DNA of 18,579 bases from an uncultured Prevotella sp. Its GTDB lineage: Bacteria > Bacteroidota > Bacteroidia > Bacteroidales > Bacteroidaceae. The position numbers and the translations under genes are program-made. The stretch is taken from assembly GCA_934196725.1 (NCBI GenBank), contig CAKPWR010000054.1, forward strand, positions 1 through 18,579. Reading direction: 5' to 3'. Below, piece by piece: positions 1 through 7,195 of this stretch (position 1 is its first letter; the number at the start of each line of letters is the position of its first letter). A model generated the notes under the pieces. That model saw only the letters and a list, made by a program, of their open reading frames with translations, was not told the DNA's origin and made no database searches.

Positions 1-75
1 ACAACCAAGTACCCTTGCTATGTTCCCATCCTGGGGGATTCCGAGGGAGCTGGTCGTATGAGACTTGTCCGTCTC
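1..75 (-). ncRNA. ffs: Signal recognition particle RNA (4.5S, small type), 3' end cut off by the window edge
   Basis: Read on the minus strand, this matches the apical part of SRP helix 8: a CAGG internal-loop strand (rc of 30-33), a GGGAAC apical loop (rc of 22-27) and the opposite AGCA strand (rc of 16-19), the order seen in all bacterial SRP RNAs. The flanks pair, ACGACCA before with TGGTTGT after, closing the arm. A full Bacteroidetes promoter lies just upstream (112-143). SRP RNA binds Ffh and helps target membrane and exported proteins. The 5' end is approximate: transcription should begin near 105, and whether the GAGAC/GTCTC hairpin (60-75) belongs to the mature RNA is unclear. The 3' end lies beyond the window. 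Confidence 0.75.
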
Positions 76-111
76 ATGAACTTGAAAGCGGTTATTGCTT
101 TTAAGCGAGTG

Positions 112-143
112 CAAAAGTACTGCTTTTTCCTGAATCTGCCAAA
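112..143 (-). promoter_or_regulatory. Promoter of the SRP RNA gene
   Basis: On the minus strand, TTTG (143-140) is followed after 20 bp by TACTTTTG (119-112), an exact fit to the Bacteroidetes housekeeping consensus TTTG-N19/21-TAnnTTTG. Transcription is expected to start near 105-108 and run leftward into the SRP RNA. Confidence 0.8.
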
Positions 144-183
144 TGTTTTGCAGAAAAAGTTTTCTTTGTTAACGTTTATTTAG

Positions 184-210
184 AAAAAAGGAGGCGAATC
201 TTGCCTTCTT
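184..210 (-). terminator. Possible terminator of mutS2
   Basis: On the minus strand a short GC-rich hairpin (AGGC at 206-203 with GCCT at 195-192) is followed by a run of six T (189-184). It lies about 75 nt after the mutS2 stop and before the SRP promoter, where a terminator is expected. The stem is short, so confidence is moderate. Confidence 0.5.
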
Positions 211-283
211 TTTCATACTTCACCTTATTATATTAAGAGGAAGAAGCAATTGAATGCTTCACTATTCATTCTTCGTTCTTCAC

Positions 284-2866
284 TTAAAAATCTACCACCG
301 TGATTCCTGCACCGCCAAACTGTACATGTTCATCTGCATAATGGGTCACATTAGGGACGCTGCTCAAGTATTGGCGGATGAGTTGTCTGAGGATACCGTT
401 GCCCTTTCCATGAAGGATGCGGACACGTGGCATACCTACCAGGATGGCATCATCGATGAAATACTGTACTGCATTCAGTGCTTCATCACCACGCATGCCT
501 CTTACATCCAAATCCTGATGGAAGTTGGTCTTGTGGGCATCAATGGTTTTTCTGGTTTCCTTGCTGATACCGTAAGAGGCAAGGCTTTCCTTGCGTTCCT
601 CGGTCTTGTCCACATTCTCTACTGTAGCCGTAGCATGCTCCAGTCTGTTCAGGCGCATCTTGGTTCTCATGCCTCCGAATACGGCAGTAGCAGTATCACC
701 GTTGATGCTTTCCACTTTTCCGATAGTTGTCAAGCCTTTGATACGAACGGTGTCGCCGGCTTCTATCTCCCGTTTGTTTTCTGCCTGCACCTTGTTCTGT
801 GCATTACGCAGGGCAGCCGCAGCCTTCTCCTGGTTCTCCTTCTTTTCTGCCTGTCGCTTGGCATGGCGCTCCTTGCGCTGCTGAATCTGGGCTATCTTAC
901 GGGCAATCTTGTCATCCGATTCCTTGGTGTCAATCTCCTGAACCTCCTGTTTGAAGGCATCGAGTTCCTGACGGATACGGCGGGTTTCCTCCTTCTCTGC
1001 CTGACTCTCTCGAATTTCTCGGATGGCATTTTCTATCTTCTTGTTACTTTCCTTCAGGAGTTCTGCTGCTTCTTCCTTGGCTTTCTTGAGAATCGCTTTT
1101 CTGCTTCGTTCGATGTCCTCAATATCACTTTCATACTTGGAGATGGTTTTTTCCATATCCTTCTCGCGTTGGTGGATATTCTGGCGCTTGTTCTCCCAGT
1201 ATCGCTTATCGCGGACAATGTCCTGGAGGTACTTGTCACTCTGGATATATTCTGAACCTACGATGTCTGAAGCTTCTTTGATAACCTCTTCTGGCAATCC
1301 GATCTTTCTTGCTATTTCGATGGCAAACGAAGAGCCTGGACGACCAATGGCTAATTGGAAGAGTGCTTTCATCTCATGACGGTCATAGAGCATGGCACCA
1401 TTTACCACACCTTCATGACTGTCTGCAAAATGTTTCAGGTTCTGATAGTGGGTCGTGATGACTCCATAAGCCTGTTGCTTGCAGAATTTATCGAGTACTG
1501 CCTCTGCGATGGCTCCTCCGATACCTGGTTCTGTACCGGTACCGAACTCATCTATCAATATGATGGTGTCGCTGTTGGCAGCTTTCATCATATTTTTCAT
1601 GTTCAGGAGGTGGGATGAATACGTACTGAGGTCGTTCTCCAGACTTTGTTCGTCACCAATATCAATCATGATGTTTTTGAATACACCTGTCTTTGATCTC
1701 TCGCTTACGGGGATACTCAGTCCGCATTGCAGCATATACTGGAGCAGTCCCACAGTCTTTAAGCATACGGATTTACCTCCGGCATTCGGACCGGAAATGA
1801 TAAGGATACGTTTTTCCTTGGTCAGTGTGATGTCCAAAGGTACTACCTTTTCATTTTTCTTCTGTAATGACTGTTGAAGCAGAGGGTGGATAGCTCGGAT
1901 CCAGTCTACGTGCGGATGGTCTTCTACCTCAGGCTCGATAGCTTTGAAGGTGTCTGCCAACTTTTGTTTCGCCTGAATCAGGTCGATGATGGCAAGGAAG
2001 CGGTAACTGTCAAGAATCTCCTTTGAGAAAGGACGAACCTTGTTGGTGAAATCGGTAAGGATGCGGATAATCTCCTTTCTTTCTTCTCCTTCCAGTTCGC
2101 GCACGCGGTTGTTGGCTTCTACCACTTCGGTCGGTTCGATGAAGACGGTTTTACCCGTAGCACTCTCGTCGTGTACGATACCTTTGATCTTTCTTTTCAA
2201 GGTTGGGATGACCGGTATTACCAGTCTGCCGTCACGTAGGGTAGGAGTCACGTCTTTCTCAACAACACCTTCACTTTGGGCTGTTCGTAATATACTATAT
2301 AATGTACGGGAGATACTACCTTCTGTCTTAGCCAGTTCTCTTCTGATCTGGAGGAGTTCCGGGGTAGCATTATCTCGTATCTTTCCAAATTTGTCAAGGA
2401 TTTGGTCTATTCTCTGAATCAGCTGAGGAAAGGTCATCACGTTTTGTGACAGTCGGTGTAGGGCAGGGTAAGGGTACTTCTTTTCTCTGCGCCAGCCGTC
2501 TTCCGGTTCGGCGTGTCCGTCATCTTCATCACTATGATTCAAAATCTTCACCATGCCTGCGATGGTTGCAAGCGAACGTCTTAAATCGAAGAGCTCGTCT
2601 TCTTCCAGGTGAGTGTTTTCTACTCGGATGCGGAGGATGCTTTCTCTTACGTCATAGAAATACTGCAGGGGAAAGTCTTCTACTTCCTCCATTAGTCTGC
2701 GGAACTCACGCACCTGCATGAGCCATTCGTTTACTTCTTCAGCTTCATCGCTGAATGCCATCTTGTCCACTTGTTCTTTACCAAGTGGAGAGAGGCATCT
2801 TTCGCGTAACATCTTGCGGATTTCGTTGAATCCTATCTTGTTTTCAAAATTATCTGGATAAATCAT
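284..2866 (-). CDS. mutS2: MutS2: MutS-family ATPase with C-terminal Smr nuclease domain
   Basis: Endonuclease MutS2, 860 aa, the normal family length. It lacks the mismatch-recognition domain of MutS1. In order: core/lever helices (about 1-340); a MutS ATPase with Walker A GPNAGGKS near 359-366, an ABC-signature-like segment near 408-420 and Walker B ILIDE near 436-440; a long charged coiled coil (about 515-720); and a C-terminal Smr domain from about 786 with LDVRG and the HGKGNG loop. Family members suppress homologous recombination or split collided ribosomes. The frame stays open to 2902, but I choose the Met at 2866 (MIYPDNFENKIGF) because it is the usual Bacteroidetes N-terminus and because a consensus promoter at 2872-2903 would start transcription downstream of the longer start. 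Confidence 0.95.
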   Translation of the reverse strand: MIYPDNFENKIGFNEIRKMLRERCLSPLGKEQVDKMAFSDEAEEVNEWLMQVREFRRLMEEVEDFPLQYFYDVRESILRIRVENTHLEEDELFDLRRSLATIAGMVKILNHSDEDDGHAEPEDGWRREKKYPYPALHRLSQNVMTFPQLIQRIDQILDKFGKIRDNATPELLQIRRELAKTEGSISRTLYSILRTAQSEGVVEKDVTPTLRDGRLVIPVIPTLKRKIKGIVHDESATGKTVFIEPTEVVEANNRVRELEGEERKEIIRILTDFTNKVRPFSKEILDSYRFLAIIDLIQAKQKLADTFKAIEPEVEDHPHVDWIRAIHPLLQQSLQKKNEKVVPLDITLTKEKRILIISGPNAGGKSVCLKTVGLLQYMLQCGLSIPVSERSKTGVFKNIMIDIGDEQSLENDLSTYSSHLLNMKNMMKAANSDTIILIDEFGTGTEPGIGGAIAEAVLDKFCKQQAYGVITTHYQNLKHFADSHEGVVNGAMLYDRHEMKALFQLAIGRPGSSFAIEIARKIGLPEEVIKEASDIVGSEYIQSDKYLQDIVRDKRYWENKRQNIHQREKDMEKTISKYESDIEDIERSRKAILKKAKEEAAELLKESNKKIENAIREIRESQAEKEETRRIRQELDAFKQEVQEIDTKESDDKIARKIAQIQQRKERHAKRQAEKKENQEKAAAALRNAQNKVQAENKREIEAGDTVRIKGLTTIGKVESINGDTATAVFGGMRTKMRLNRLEHATATVENVDKTEERKESLASYGISKETRKTIDAHKTNFHQDLDVRGMRGDEALNAVQYFIDDAILVGMPRVRILHGKGNGILRQLIRQYLSSVPNVTHYADEHVQFGGAGITVVDF

Positions 2867-2871
2867 GGGTG

Positions 2872-2903
2872 CAAAAGTACAATTATTTTGGCTAACTACC
2901 AAA
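2872..2903 (-). promoter_or_regulatory. Promoter of mutS2, overlapping the end of the thiE-like gene
   Basis: TTTG (2903-2900) and TACTTTTG (2879-2872) on the minus strand are separated by 20 bp. Only CACCC lies between the -7 box and the ATG at 2866, so the transcript would have almost no 5' leader. The -33 box sits inside the last codons of the upstream gene, giving mutS2 its own start even if thiDE reads through. Confidence 0.75.
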
Positions 2904-3576
2904 TATTTGAACCATTAAGTGTATTCTTTGCCTTTGAGGGTGTAAGCCTTTTCTTGATGTCGTATAGATAATCTGTCCAATCGTATTTGTGCCGCTCGTT
3001 CCATATTGCCCCCAGGAATGCCGCTCCACCAAAGTTCCAGGCTCTCAATTGTGGGATAAACTGGGGGATGACTCCTCCTAATGCCACAACTCTTTCGTTG
3101 ATGATACCATTGTGGGCGGCGTCTTCCAGATCCTTGTTGGTAAAGGAGTGGCGGTAGCCTTTCTTCGAGATACTGTCAAAGATTGGGCTTAGGAACACAT
3201 AGTCGTAGGTAGACTTGGATGCAGGAGTATTTCCTTCGGAATTTTCCTTGTTGGACGTACCTAGTGCAGTCGTTACTTCCTGGAAGTTATGGCATGAACG
3301 GGAAATGCTGCCTTTGAAATCTTCCGGAATCTCGGAATTGCGCTTGTTGAGATGGATTCCATGAAGATGATATTTCTCGCAGAGTTCAAAATGGTCATGT
3401 ATGACTATCTGCGGATACCATTTGGCATCTATCTTCTGTATCAGATTCTCATAATCCTCCAGACTGGCTTCGGGTTTACGGAGATGTAGAAGATCGATAC
3501 CGCTTTCAAATAACTGTTGTATGTAGCCTGCTTCGTTCCTGATGAATTCAGGCAAGGTGATAACTATCCATTTCAT
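2896..3576 (-). CDS. Divergent ThiE/TenI-type thiamine phosphate synthase family protein
   Basis: 226 aa with the ThiE/TenI TIM-barrel pattern: LLHLRKPE near 29-36 (family: QLREK), IVIHDHFEL near 57-65 (family: IINDRxDL), HGIHLNK at 72-78 (GVHLGQ), SxSCHNxxE near 91-100, YDYVFLSPIF at 124-133 (ADYIGxGPIF), and ALGGV at 165-169. ThiE joins HMP-PP and thiazole phosphate to give thiamine phosphate. The gene sits 16 bp behind thiD on the same strand, which supports a thiamine role. Several phosphate/Mg-binding positions differ from classical ThiE: the Asn-Asp pair is His-Asp, REK is RKP, and Gly-Pro is Ser-Pro. It may be a specialised paralog or TenI-like rather than the main enzyme. It ends just inside the mutS2 promoter. 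Confidence 0.75.
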   Translation of the reverse strand: MKWIVITLPEFIRNEAGYIQQLFESGIDLLHLRKPEASLEDYENLIQKIDAKWYPQIVIHDHFELCEKYHLHGIHLNKRNSEIPEDFKGSISRSCHNFQEVTTALGTSNKENSEGNTPASKSTYDYVFLSPIFDSISKKGYRHSFTNKDLEDAAHNGIINERVVALGGVIPQFIPQLRAWNFGGAAFLGAIWNERHKYDWTDYLYDIKKRLTPSKAKNTLNGSNIW

Positions 3577-3592
3577 ATCATTTGCTTTTTAT

Positions 3593-4414
3593 CTATTTGG
3601 TAGAAAGTGTCTTGGGTTCGTAGAAATGGTTTACCGGACCGTGTCCTTCTCCTATTTTTACGTCTTTTCCGGCGAGAATGGCTCCAGACAGATAAGTCTT
3701 AGCCATGGCAATGGCTGTATTCATGTCCAGTTCCTTTGCCAGATAAGATGTGATGGCAGATGACAGGGTGCAGCCGGTACCGTGGGTATTGCGGGTATTG
3801 ATGCTGAGACCCCGATAGCTGGTGATGAGCTTTCCTTTTTCGAAGAGATAGTCTATCTTTTCTTTTCCATCGAAGTGCCCGCCTTTGATAAGTACGAATT
3901 TGCATCCCAGTTTGCTGATGGCTGAGGCTGCGATCTTAATGTCTTCTGCATTCTGGATTTTCATTTCTGCCAGAATCTCTGCTTCGGGAATGTTGGGGGT
4001 CAGTAATGTGGCGAGAGGCAGAAGCTCTGAGATGAAAATGTCGAGTGCGTCCTCCTGCATGAGTCGGCATCCACTGGTAGATACCATTACCGGGTCAATA
4101 ACGAGATGCTGGTATTTTCCCTGATACTTCTTGAGGGTATTGGCAATGGCTTTGATGGTGTCACGGTCTTTGACCATTCCTATCTTGATGGCATCCGGTT
4201 GGATGTCGTCCATCACGGCTTCTATCTGTCCTTTCACGATTTCCGGCTCTACGTTCTGTATGCCATATACACCCTTGGTGTTCTGTACGGTGATGGCTGT
4301 AATGGCAGAAGCTGCGTATACGCCTAAGGCAGACATGGTCTTGATGTCTGCCTGGATGCCAGCTCCTCCACAACTGTCAGAACCGGCTATTGTTAATGCT
4401 GTGTAGTATTTCAT
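3593..4414 (-). CDS. thiD: Bifunctional hydroxymethylpyrimidine kinase / phosphomethylpyrimidine kinase
   Basis: ThiD, 273 aa, full length, ribokinase-fold kinase that phosphorylates HMP and then HMP-P to give the pyrimidine precursor of thiamine. Signatures: TIAGSDSCGGAGIQADIK near 8-25 (substrate binding), DPVMVSTSG near 106-114, TPNIPEAEIL near 138-147, LIKGGH near 173-178, and the anion-hole/catalytic motif NTHGTGCTLSSAI near 208-220. It is cytosolic. The gene follows the GH5 terminator and precedes the thiE-like gene by 16 bp, so the two are probably cotranscribed. I see no TAnnTTTG box between the GH5 terminator and its start, so its promoter is unassigned and read-through is possible. 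No TPP riboswitch is visible in the 31-nt leader. Confidence 0.95.
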   Translation of the reverse strand: MKYYTALTIAGSDSCGGAGIQADIKTMSALGVYAASAITAITVQNTKGVYGIQNVEPEIVKGQIEAVMDDIQPDAIKIGMVKDRDTIKAIANTLKKYQGKYQHLVIDPVMVSTSGCRLMQEDALDIFISELLPLATLLTPNIPEAEILAEMKIQNAEDIKIAASAISKLGCKFVLIKGGHFDGKEKIDYLFEKGKLITSYRGLSINTRNTHGTGCTLSSAITSYLAKELDMNTAIAMAKTYLSGAILAGKDVKIGEGHGPVNHFYEPKTLSTK

Positions 4415-4437
4415 TTCTTATTCTTGTTGATTGATTA

Positions 4438-4482
4438 TAAAAAAAACTTGGTACACTCTTGCTTGACAGGAGTGTACCAAGT
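4438..4482 (-). terminator. Strong intrinsic terminator after the GH5 gene
   Basis: Perfect 13-bp inverted repeat (4446-4458 with 4470-4482, 11-nt loop), followed on the minus strand by an uninterrupted T run. It begins two bases after the GH5 stop codon and separates GH5 from thiD. Confidence 0.9.
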
Positions 4483-4484
4483 GG

Positions 4485-5438
4485 CTAATTGTTGTATTTT
4501 GTCAATGCTTCCTTTACCATTTTGCCCCATGGTTTGATAAGGTCTGGAGTCCAGTTGCCTGTCGCCTTGGCACGAGGTAGGAGCATGGAGCAGGTCTCGT
4601 CTTTGTCGCTTACCGACCAGTTTACCCAACTCACCTTGTTCTTCTCCATTACATCGAGCCATTTCTGGTATTCCTCTGGAGCCAGAGGACCGTTGCCGGA
4701 TGCTTCCATGCCGGCGCATTCTGATACGAATACAGGAAGTCCACTCTTTACGGCTGCTTCTAGCTTGTCGCGCAGATAATCCTTGTGTGTTGCTGCATAG
4801 AAATGCAGTGTATACATCACATTGCTTACTCCGTCAATAGGACTTTTAGCAACAAGGTCGATGTCCTGATCCCAATGTGGGCAGCCCATCAATATAATGT
4901 TGTCTGGATCATATTTTCTGATTTCGGTAATGATGGTCTTGGCATATATCTTCAGGTCTTCCCATTTGTCCTCTACAGGTTCGTTGTAGAGTTCATAGAG
5001 TACGTTTGGATACTTGCCGTATTTCTGTGCCATCTTGCCGAAGAAAGCCTTGGCTTCCTCAGTGTGCATCTTGTGTGCGTGCCAGTCAATGATTACGTAT
5101 GTACCGTTCTTGATGGCGGCATCTACTACTTGCGTGATACATTTCATGGCAAAGTCAGGGTTTTCCAGATAGTTGTCTTCTATCTGAATGCCCATCGCTG
5201 CACGGATGATGTTGGCATGCCAGTCGGTAGCGAGCCATTTTACGGCTTGCTTGTTGTAGAATCGGGGCCAGATGTTGTGCCATCCCAGGCTCACACCTCT
5301 CAATACAATAGGGTTTCCACTCTGGTCGCATAGTTGCGCCCCCTTTACTTGCAGTTGTCCCCATTGTTTCACAGGACTGACTGCATACAATTGTGCCATG
5401 CAGAAGATGGCAACAATAATGGTCATTAGTTTTTTCAT
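4485..5438 (-). CDS. Secreted glycoside hydrolase family 5 endoglucanase-like enzyme
   Basis: 317 aa beginning with a signal peptide (MKK, hydrophobic core to about residue 19, cut near YAVS). The rest is a single GH5 (beta/alpha)8 barrel: LRGVSLGWHN near 46-55 (the GVNLGGW-type motif), YVIIDWHAH at 114-122, the acid/base Glu153 in LYNEP, HFYA near 212-215, the nucleophile Glu240 in VFVSEC, and WVNWSVSDK near 271-279. It resembles subfamily 2 cellulases; the substrate is probably a beta-1,4-glucan, but mannan or mixed-linkage glucan cannot be excluded. There is no carbohydrate-binding module. It has its own consensus promoter (5494-5525) and terminator, so it is likely monocistronic. The signal peptide is not an obvious lipoprotein type. 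Confidence 0.9.
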   Translation of the reverse strand: MKKLMTIIVAIFCMAQLYAVSPVKQWGQLQVKGAQLCDQSGNPIVLRGVSLGWHNIWPRFYNKQAVKWLATDWHANIIRAAMGIQIEDNYLENPDFAMKCITQVVDAAIKNGTYVIIDWHAHKMHTEEAKAFFGKMAQKYGKYPNVLYELYNEPVEDKWEDLKIYAKTIITEIRKYDPDNIILMGCPHWDQDIDLVAKSPIDGVSNVMYTLHFYAATHKDYLRDKLEAAVKSGLPVFVSECAGMEASGNGPLAPEEYQKWLDVMEKNKVSWVNWSVSDKDETCSMLLPRAKATGNWTPDLIKPWGKMVKEALTKYNN

Positions 5439-5493
5439 TATGTTCTATTATTGTTAAAAATATACTGTCGTTTATTGCGACATAAAATCGTTG

Positions 5494-5525
5494 CAAATGT
5501 ACGATTTATATTTGAAATAACCAAA
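5494..5525 (-). promoter_or_regulatory. Promoter of the GH5 gene
   Basis: TTTG (5525-5522), 20-bp spacer, TACATTTG (5501-5494) on the minus strand. It predicts a leader of roughly 50 nt before the GH5 start at 5438. Confidence 0.8.
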
Positions 5526-5548
5526 TATTTTTGCAATAAAGTTTCATG

Positions 5549-6427
5549 TCAGCTTCTTGCCTTACCTCGAAAACTGTTTTTTACCAATGCCGACTCGCAG
5601 TTTTCGCAGAGGGCTTCGGTTGCCGTATGGTGTTTGAATCCTTCTATCATAGCTTGGGCTCTTTCTGAAGAAAGAATCTCTTCCAGGGATTGATGCAGGA
5701 GATTTCCCAGTGCAACATCTCCATTATGATCCAGGCAGCAAGGCACCAGGGTGCCATCTGCAAGTACGCCAATCTGTTTGATTAAAGCCTTGCAGAAAAC
5801 TTCCCGTTTCTTGTCTTCCTCTTCATTCTTGCTGCTCTTGATGTCGTTTTCGAAGTTGGGCCATTCGAATTTTCTGTCGAATTCCAGATAAAGGTTGTCG
5901 CAGAGGCGGTAACCGTCTGGGCGTTCCTTCCAGGGTTTAGGAGCGTATTTTTCGATGAGTCTCATTACTTCTTCGTTTTCCTTGTCTCTTCCGCCCTGGT
6001 TCCAAAGTCTTAGTACGATGCAGGTTCCCTTTGCTGAAGCTTGTGTGGAGAAGGTCATCACTTCGTCCATATAGCTGGACAGTTCCCCCTTGGCATTGCT
6101 TTCGTGCGAATGTAGCGAGAGTTGTATTTTGTGGGGAAGTGTGTCGAGAAGTTCCATGGCACGATGCAGCAGGGTGCCGTTCGATGTCAGTACAGTCTTG
6201 AATCCCTTCTCTCTTGCCGTCGTGATAAACTGCGGCAGGAGAGGGTGGAGCAGTGGTTCTCCCATCAGATGAAAATAAAGGAAGCATACCTTGCCTTTGA
6301 GCTTGTCTGTGAGCAGGTTGAATTCCTCTGCGGTCAACTGTCTCTTTTCCCTTGTATGTTTAGGGCAGAAGTGGCAGTTGAGATTGCATGTATTGGTTAT
6401 TTCTATGTAACAGCGATCTATCATCAT
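5549..6427 (-). CDS. Radical SAM protein with SPASM-like C-terminal cysteines
   Basis: 292 aa radical SAM enzyme of unassigned substrate. The N-terminus carries YIEITNTCNLNCHFCPKH, with the CxxxCxxC 4Fe-4S ligands at Cys14, 18 and 21, followed by the SAM-contacting GEP at 56-58 and a TSNGT strand near 81-85. The C-terminal part has Cys212, then DGTLVPCC (Cys230/231), GDVALGNL, and a closing CENC (Cys274/277), the arrangement of a SPASM/twitch domain that binds an auxiliary cluster. Such proteins modify peptides or proteins, or mature other enzymes. No precursor peptide is visible beside it. It sits between the tRNA-Ser terminator and the GH5 promoter and looks like a single gene. Two adjacent ATGs (6427, 6424) are possible starts. 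No consensus promoter is visible. Confidence 0.85.
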   Translation of the reverse strand: MMIDRCYIEITNTCNLNCHFCPKHTREKRQLTAEEFNLLTDKLKGKVCFLYFHLMGEPLLHPLLPQFITTAREKGFKTVLTSNGTLLHRAMELLDTLPHKIQLSLHSHESNAKGELSSYMDEVMTFSTQASAKGTCIVLRLWNQGGRDKENEEVMRLIEKYAPKPWKERPDGYRLCDNLYLEFDRKFEWPNFENDIKSSKNEEEDKKREVFCKALIKQIGVLADGTLVPCCLDHNGDVALGNLLHQSLEEILSSERAQAMIEGFKHHTATEALCENCESALVKNSFRGKARS

Positions 6428-6467
6428 TTCTTTTTATATGGTATTATATATTGTATAGTTAAATACT

Positions 6468-6500
6468 AAAAAAGCCTTCTGAAATTTCTTTCAGAAGGCT
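6468..6500 (-). terminator. Intrinsic terminator of tRNA-Ser copy 1
   Basis: Perfect 12-bp inverted repeat with a 4-nt loop (6473-6500), followed on the minus strand by a T run (6473-6468). It lies 4 nt after the tRNA 3' end. Confidence 0.9.
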
Positions 6501-6504
6501 CTTG

Positions 6505-6589
6505 CGGAGAGAGAGGGATTCGAACCCCCGGTACCTCTCGGTACGACGGTTTTCAAGACCGTTGTAATCGACCACTCTACCATCTCTCC
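6505..6589 (-). tRNA. tRNA-Ser, anticodon UGA (copy 1)
   Basis: The minus-strand cloverleaf is complete. The acceptor GGAGAGA pairs with TCTCTCC. The anticodon arm ACGGT-CTTGAAA-ACCGT gives anticodon TGA. A long class II variable arm (TACCGAGAGGTA) is diagnostic for Ser, and the T loop is TTCGAAT. The discriminator is G, as usual for Ser. CCA is not encoded and must be added after transcription. Confidence 0.96.
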
Positions 6590-6632
6590 AAATTCGGTCG
6601 GATGACTATAGCTTGGTTTTCTTAAGCGGGTG

Positions 6633-6664
6633 CAAAGGTACGATATTTTTTTGAATCCACCAAA
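6633..6664 (-). promoter_or_regulatory. Promoter of tRNA-Ser copy 1
   Basis: TTTG (6664-6661), 20-bp spacer, TACCTTTG (6640-6633) on the minus strand. Confidence 0.8.
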
Positions 6665-6740
6665 TATTTCGGCAACTTTTTTTTGATTCGTGCTGTTAAA
6701 AGTGAAAAGTAGGGTAGAATGATAAAGGGGTATAGAAAAG

Positions 6741-6773
6741 AAAAAAGCCTTCTGAAATTTCTTTCAGAAGGCT
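6741..6773 (-). terminator. Intrinsic terminator of tRNA-Ser copy 2
   Basis: Same 12-bp stem and 4-nt loop as copy 1 (6746-6773), followed by a T run on the minus strand. Confidence 0.9.
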
Positions 6774-6777
6774 CTTG

Positions 6778-6862
6778 CGGAGAGAGAGGGATTCGAACCC
6801 CCGGTACCTCTCGGTACGACGGTTTTCAAGACCGTTGTAATCGACCACTCTACCATCTCTCC
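6778..6862 (-). tRNA. tRNA-Ser, anticodon UGA (copy 2)
   Basis: Identical over all 85 nt to the tRNA at 6505-6589: acceptor, class II variable arm and TGA anticodon are the same. It has its own promoter and terminator, so the two copies are separate transcription units. Confidence 0.96.
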
Positions 6863-6905
6863 AAATTCGGTCGGATGACTATAGCTTGGTTTTCTTAAGC
6901 GGGTG

Positions 6906-6937
6906 CAAAGATACAATGTTTTTTTGATTCCACCAAA
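6906..6937 (-). promoter_or_regulatory. Promoter of tRNA-Ser copy 2
   Basis: TTTG (6937-6934), 20-bp spacer, TATCTTTG (6913-6906) on the minus strand. The -7 box differs from copy 1 by one base (TATC versus TACC). Confidence 0.8.
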
Positions 6938-7020
6938 TATTTTGGCAACTTTTTGAGAAAAAATATCAAAAAACTTAAAATGATACCTCTAAACCTATAC
7001 TGTATCTACTTATCAGATAC

Positions 7021-7095
7021 GAAAAAGGGCTACCGCTGTAGCCCCAACCTTGATAACCTTAAATCTAATACTATGAAAAACACACTGCAAATATA
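7021..7095 (-). ncRNA. Candidate small RNA or orphan attenuated leader
   Basis: On the minus strand there is a TATATTTG -7 box (7095-7088), then about 40 nt containing TAGTATTAGATTTAAGG, then a 7-bp hairpin with GGGCTAC and GTAGCCC arms, closed by TTTTT (rc of about 7022-7046). A promoter box, short body and intrinsic terminator in roughly 65 nt suggest a short transcript. No TTTG is seen at the -33 distance, so the promoter is only half supported. No gene follows in that direction except tRNA-Ser copy 2, which has its own promoter. The core sequence seems familiar from other Bacteroidales intergenic regions, but that is memory and unchecked. Confidence 0.45.
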
Positions 7096-7195
7096 GTAAA
7101 TTATTCTATTCGTCATGTACGAAAAATAGAAAATCTACTTCTTTGCTGTGCTTTTTTGTTTTTTTTAACCAAACTTTCGTATAAGGGGAAGTTCT

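Larger units (their letters stand above)
6468..6681 (-). repeat. Tandem duplication, copy 1 (tRNA-Ser unit)
   Basis: About 214 bp holding terminator, tRNA-Ser, leader and promoter, repeated at 6741-6954 with an offset of exactly 273 bp. The tRNA, terminator and leader are identical. The few differences lie in and upstream of the promoter -7 box. Confidence 0.95.
6741..6954 (-). repeat. Tandem duplication, copy 2 (tRNA-Ser unit)
   Basis: Second copy of the 214-bp unit at 6468-6681. The 59 bp between the copies (6682-6740) is AT-rich and shows no gene. Confidence 0.95.

Noticed and set aside
243..260. Hairpin GAAGCA/TGCTTC as the mutS2 terminator
   Set aside because: It is not followed by a T run on the minus strand; the hairpin at 192-206 with T6 is a better candidate.
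254..1255. A long plus-strand open frame of 333 codons over the mutS2 3' half
   Set aside because: It lies opposite the clearly conserved MutS2 ATPase coiled-coil/Smr region and its translation shows no family motif; it is a shadow of that gene.
4415..4445. A TPP riboswitch ahead of thiD
   Set aside because: The leader between the GH5 terminator and the thiD start is only about 30 nt, too short for a THI element, and lacks the CUGAGA core.
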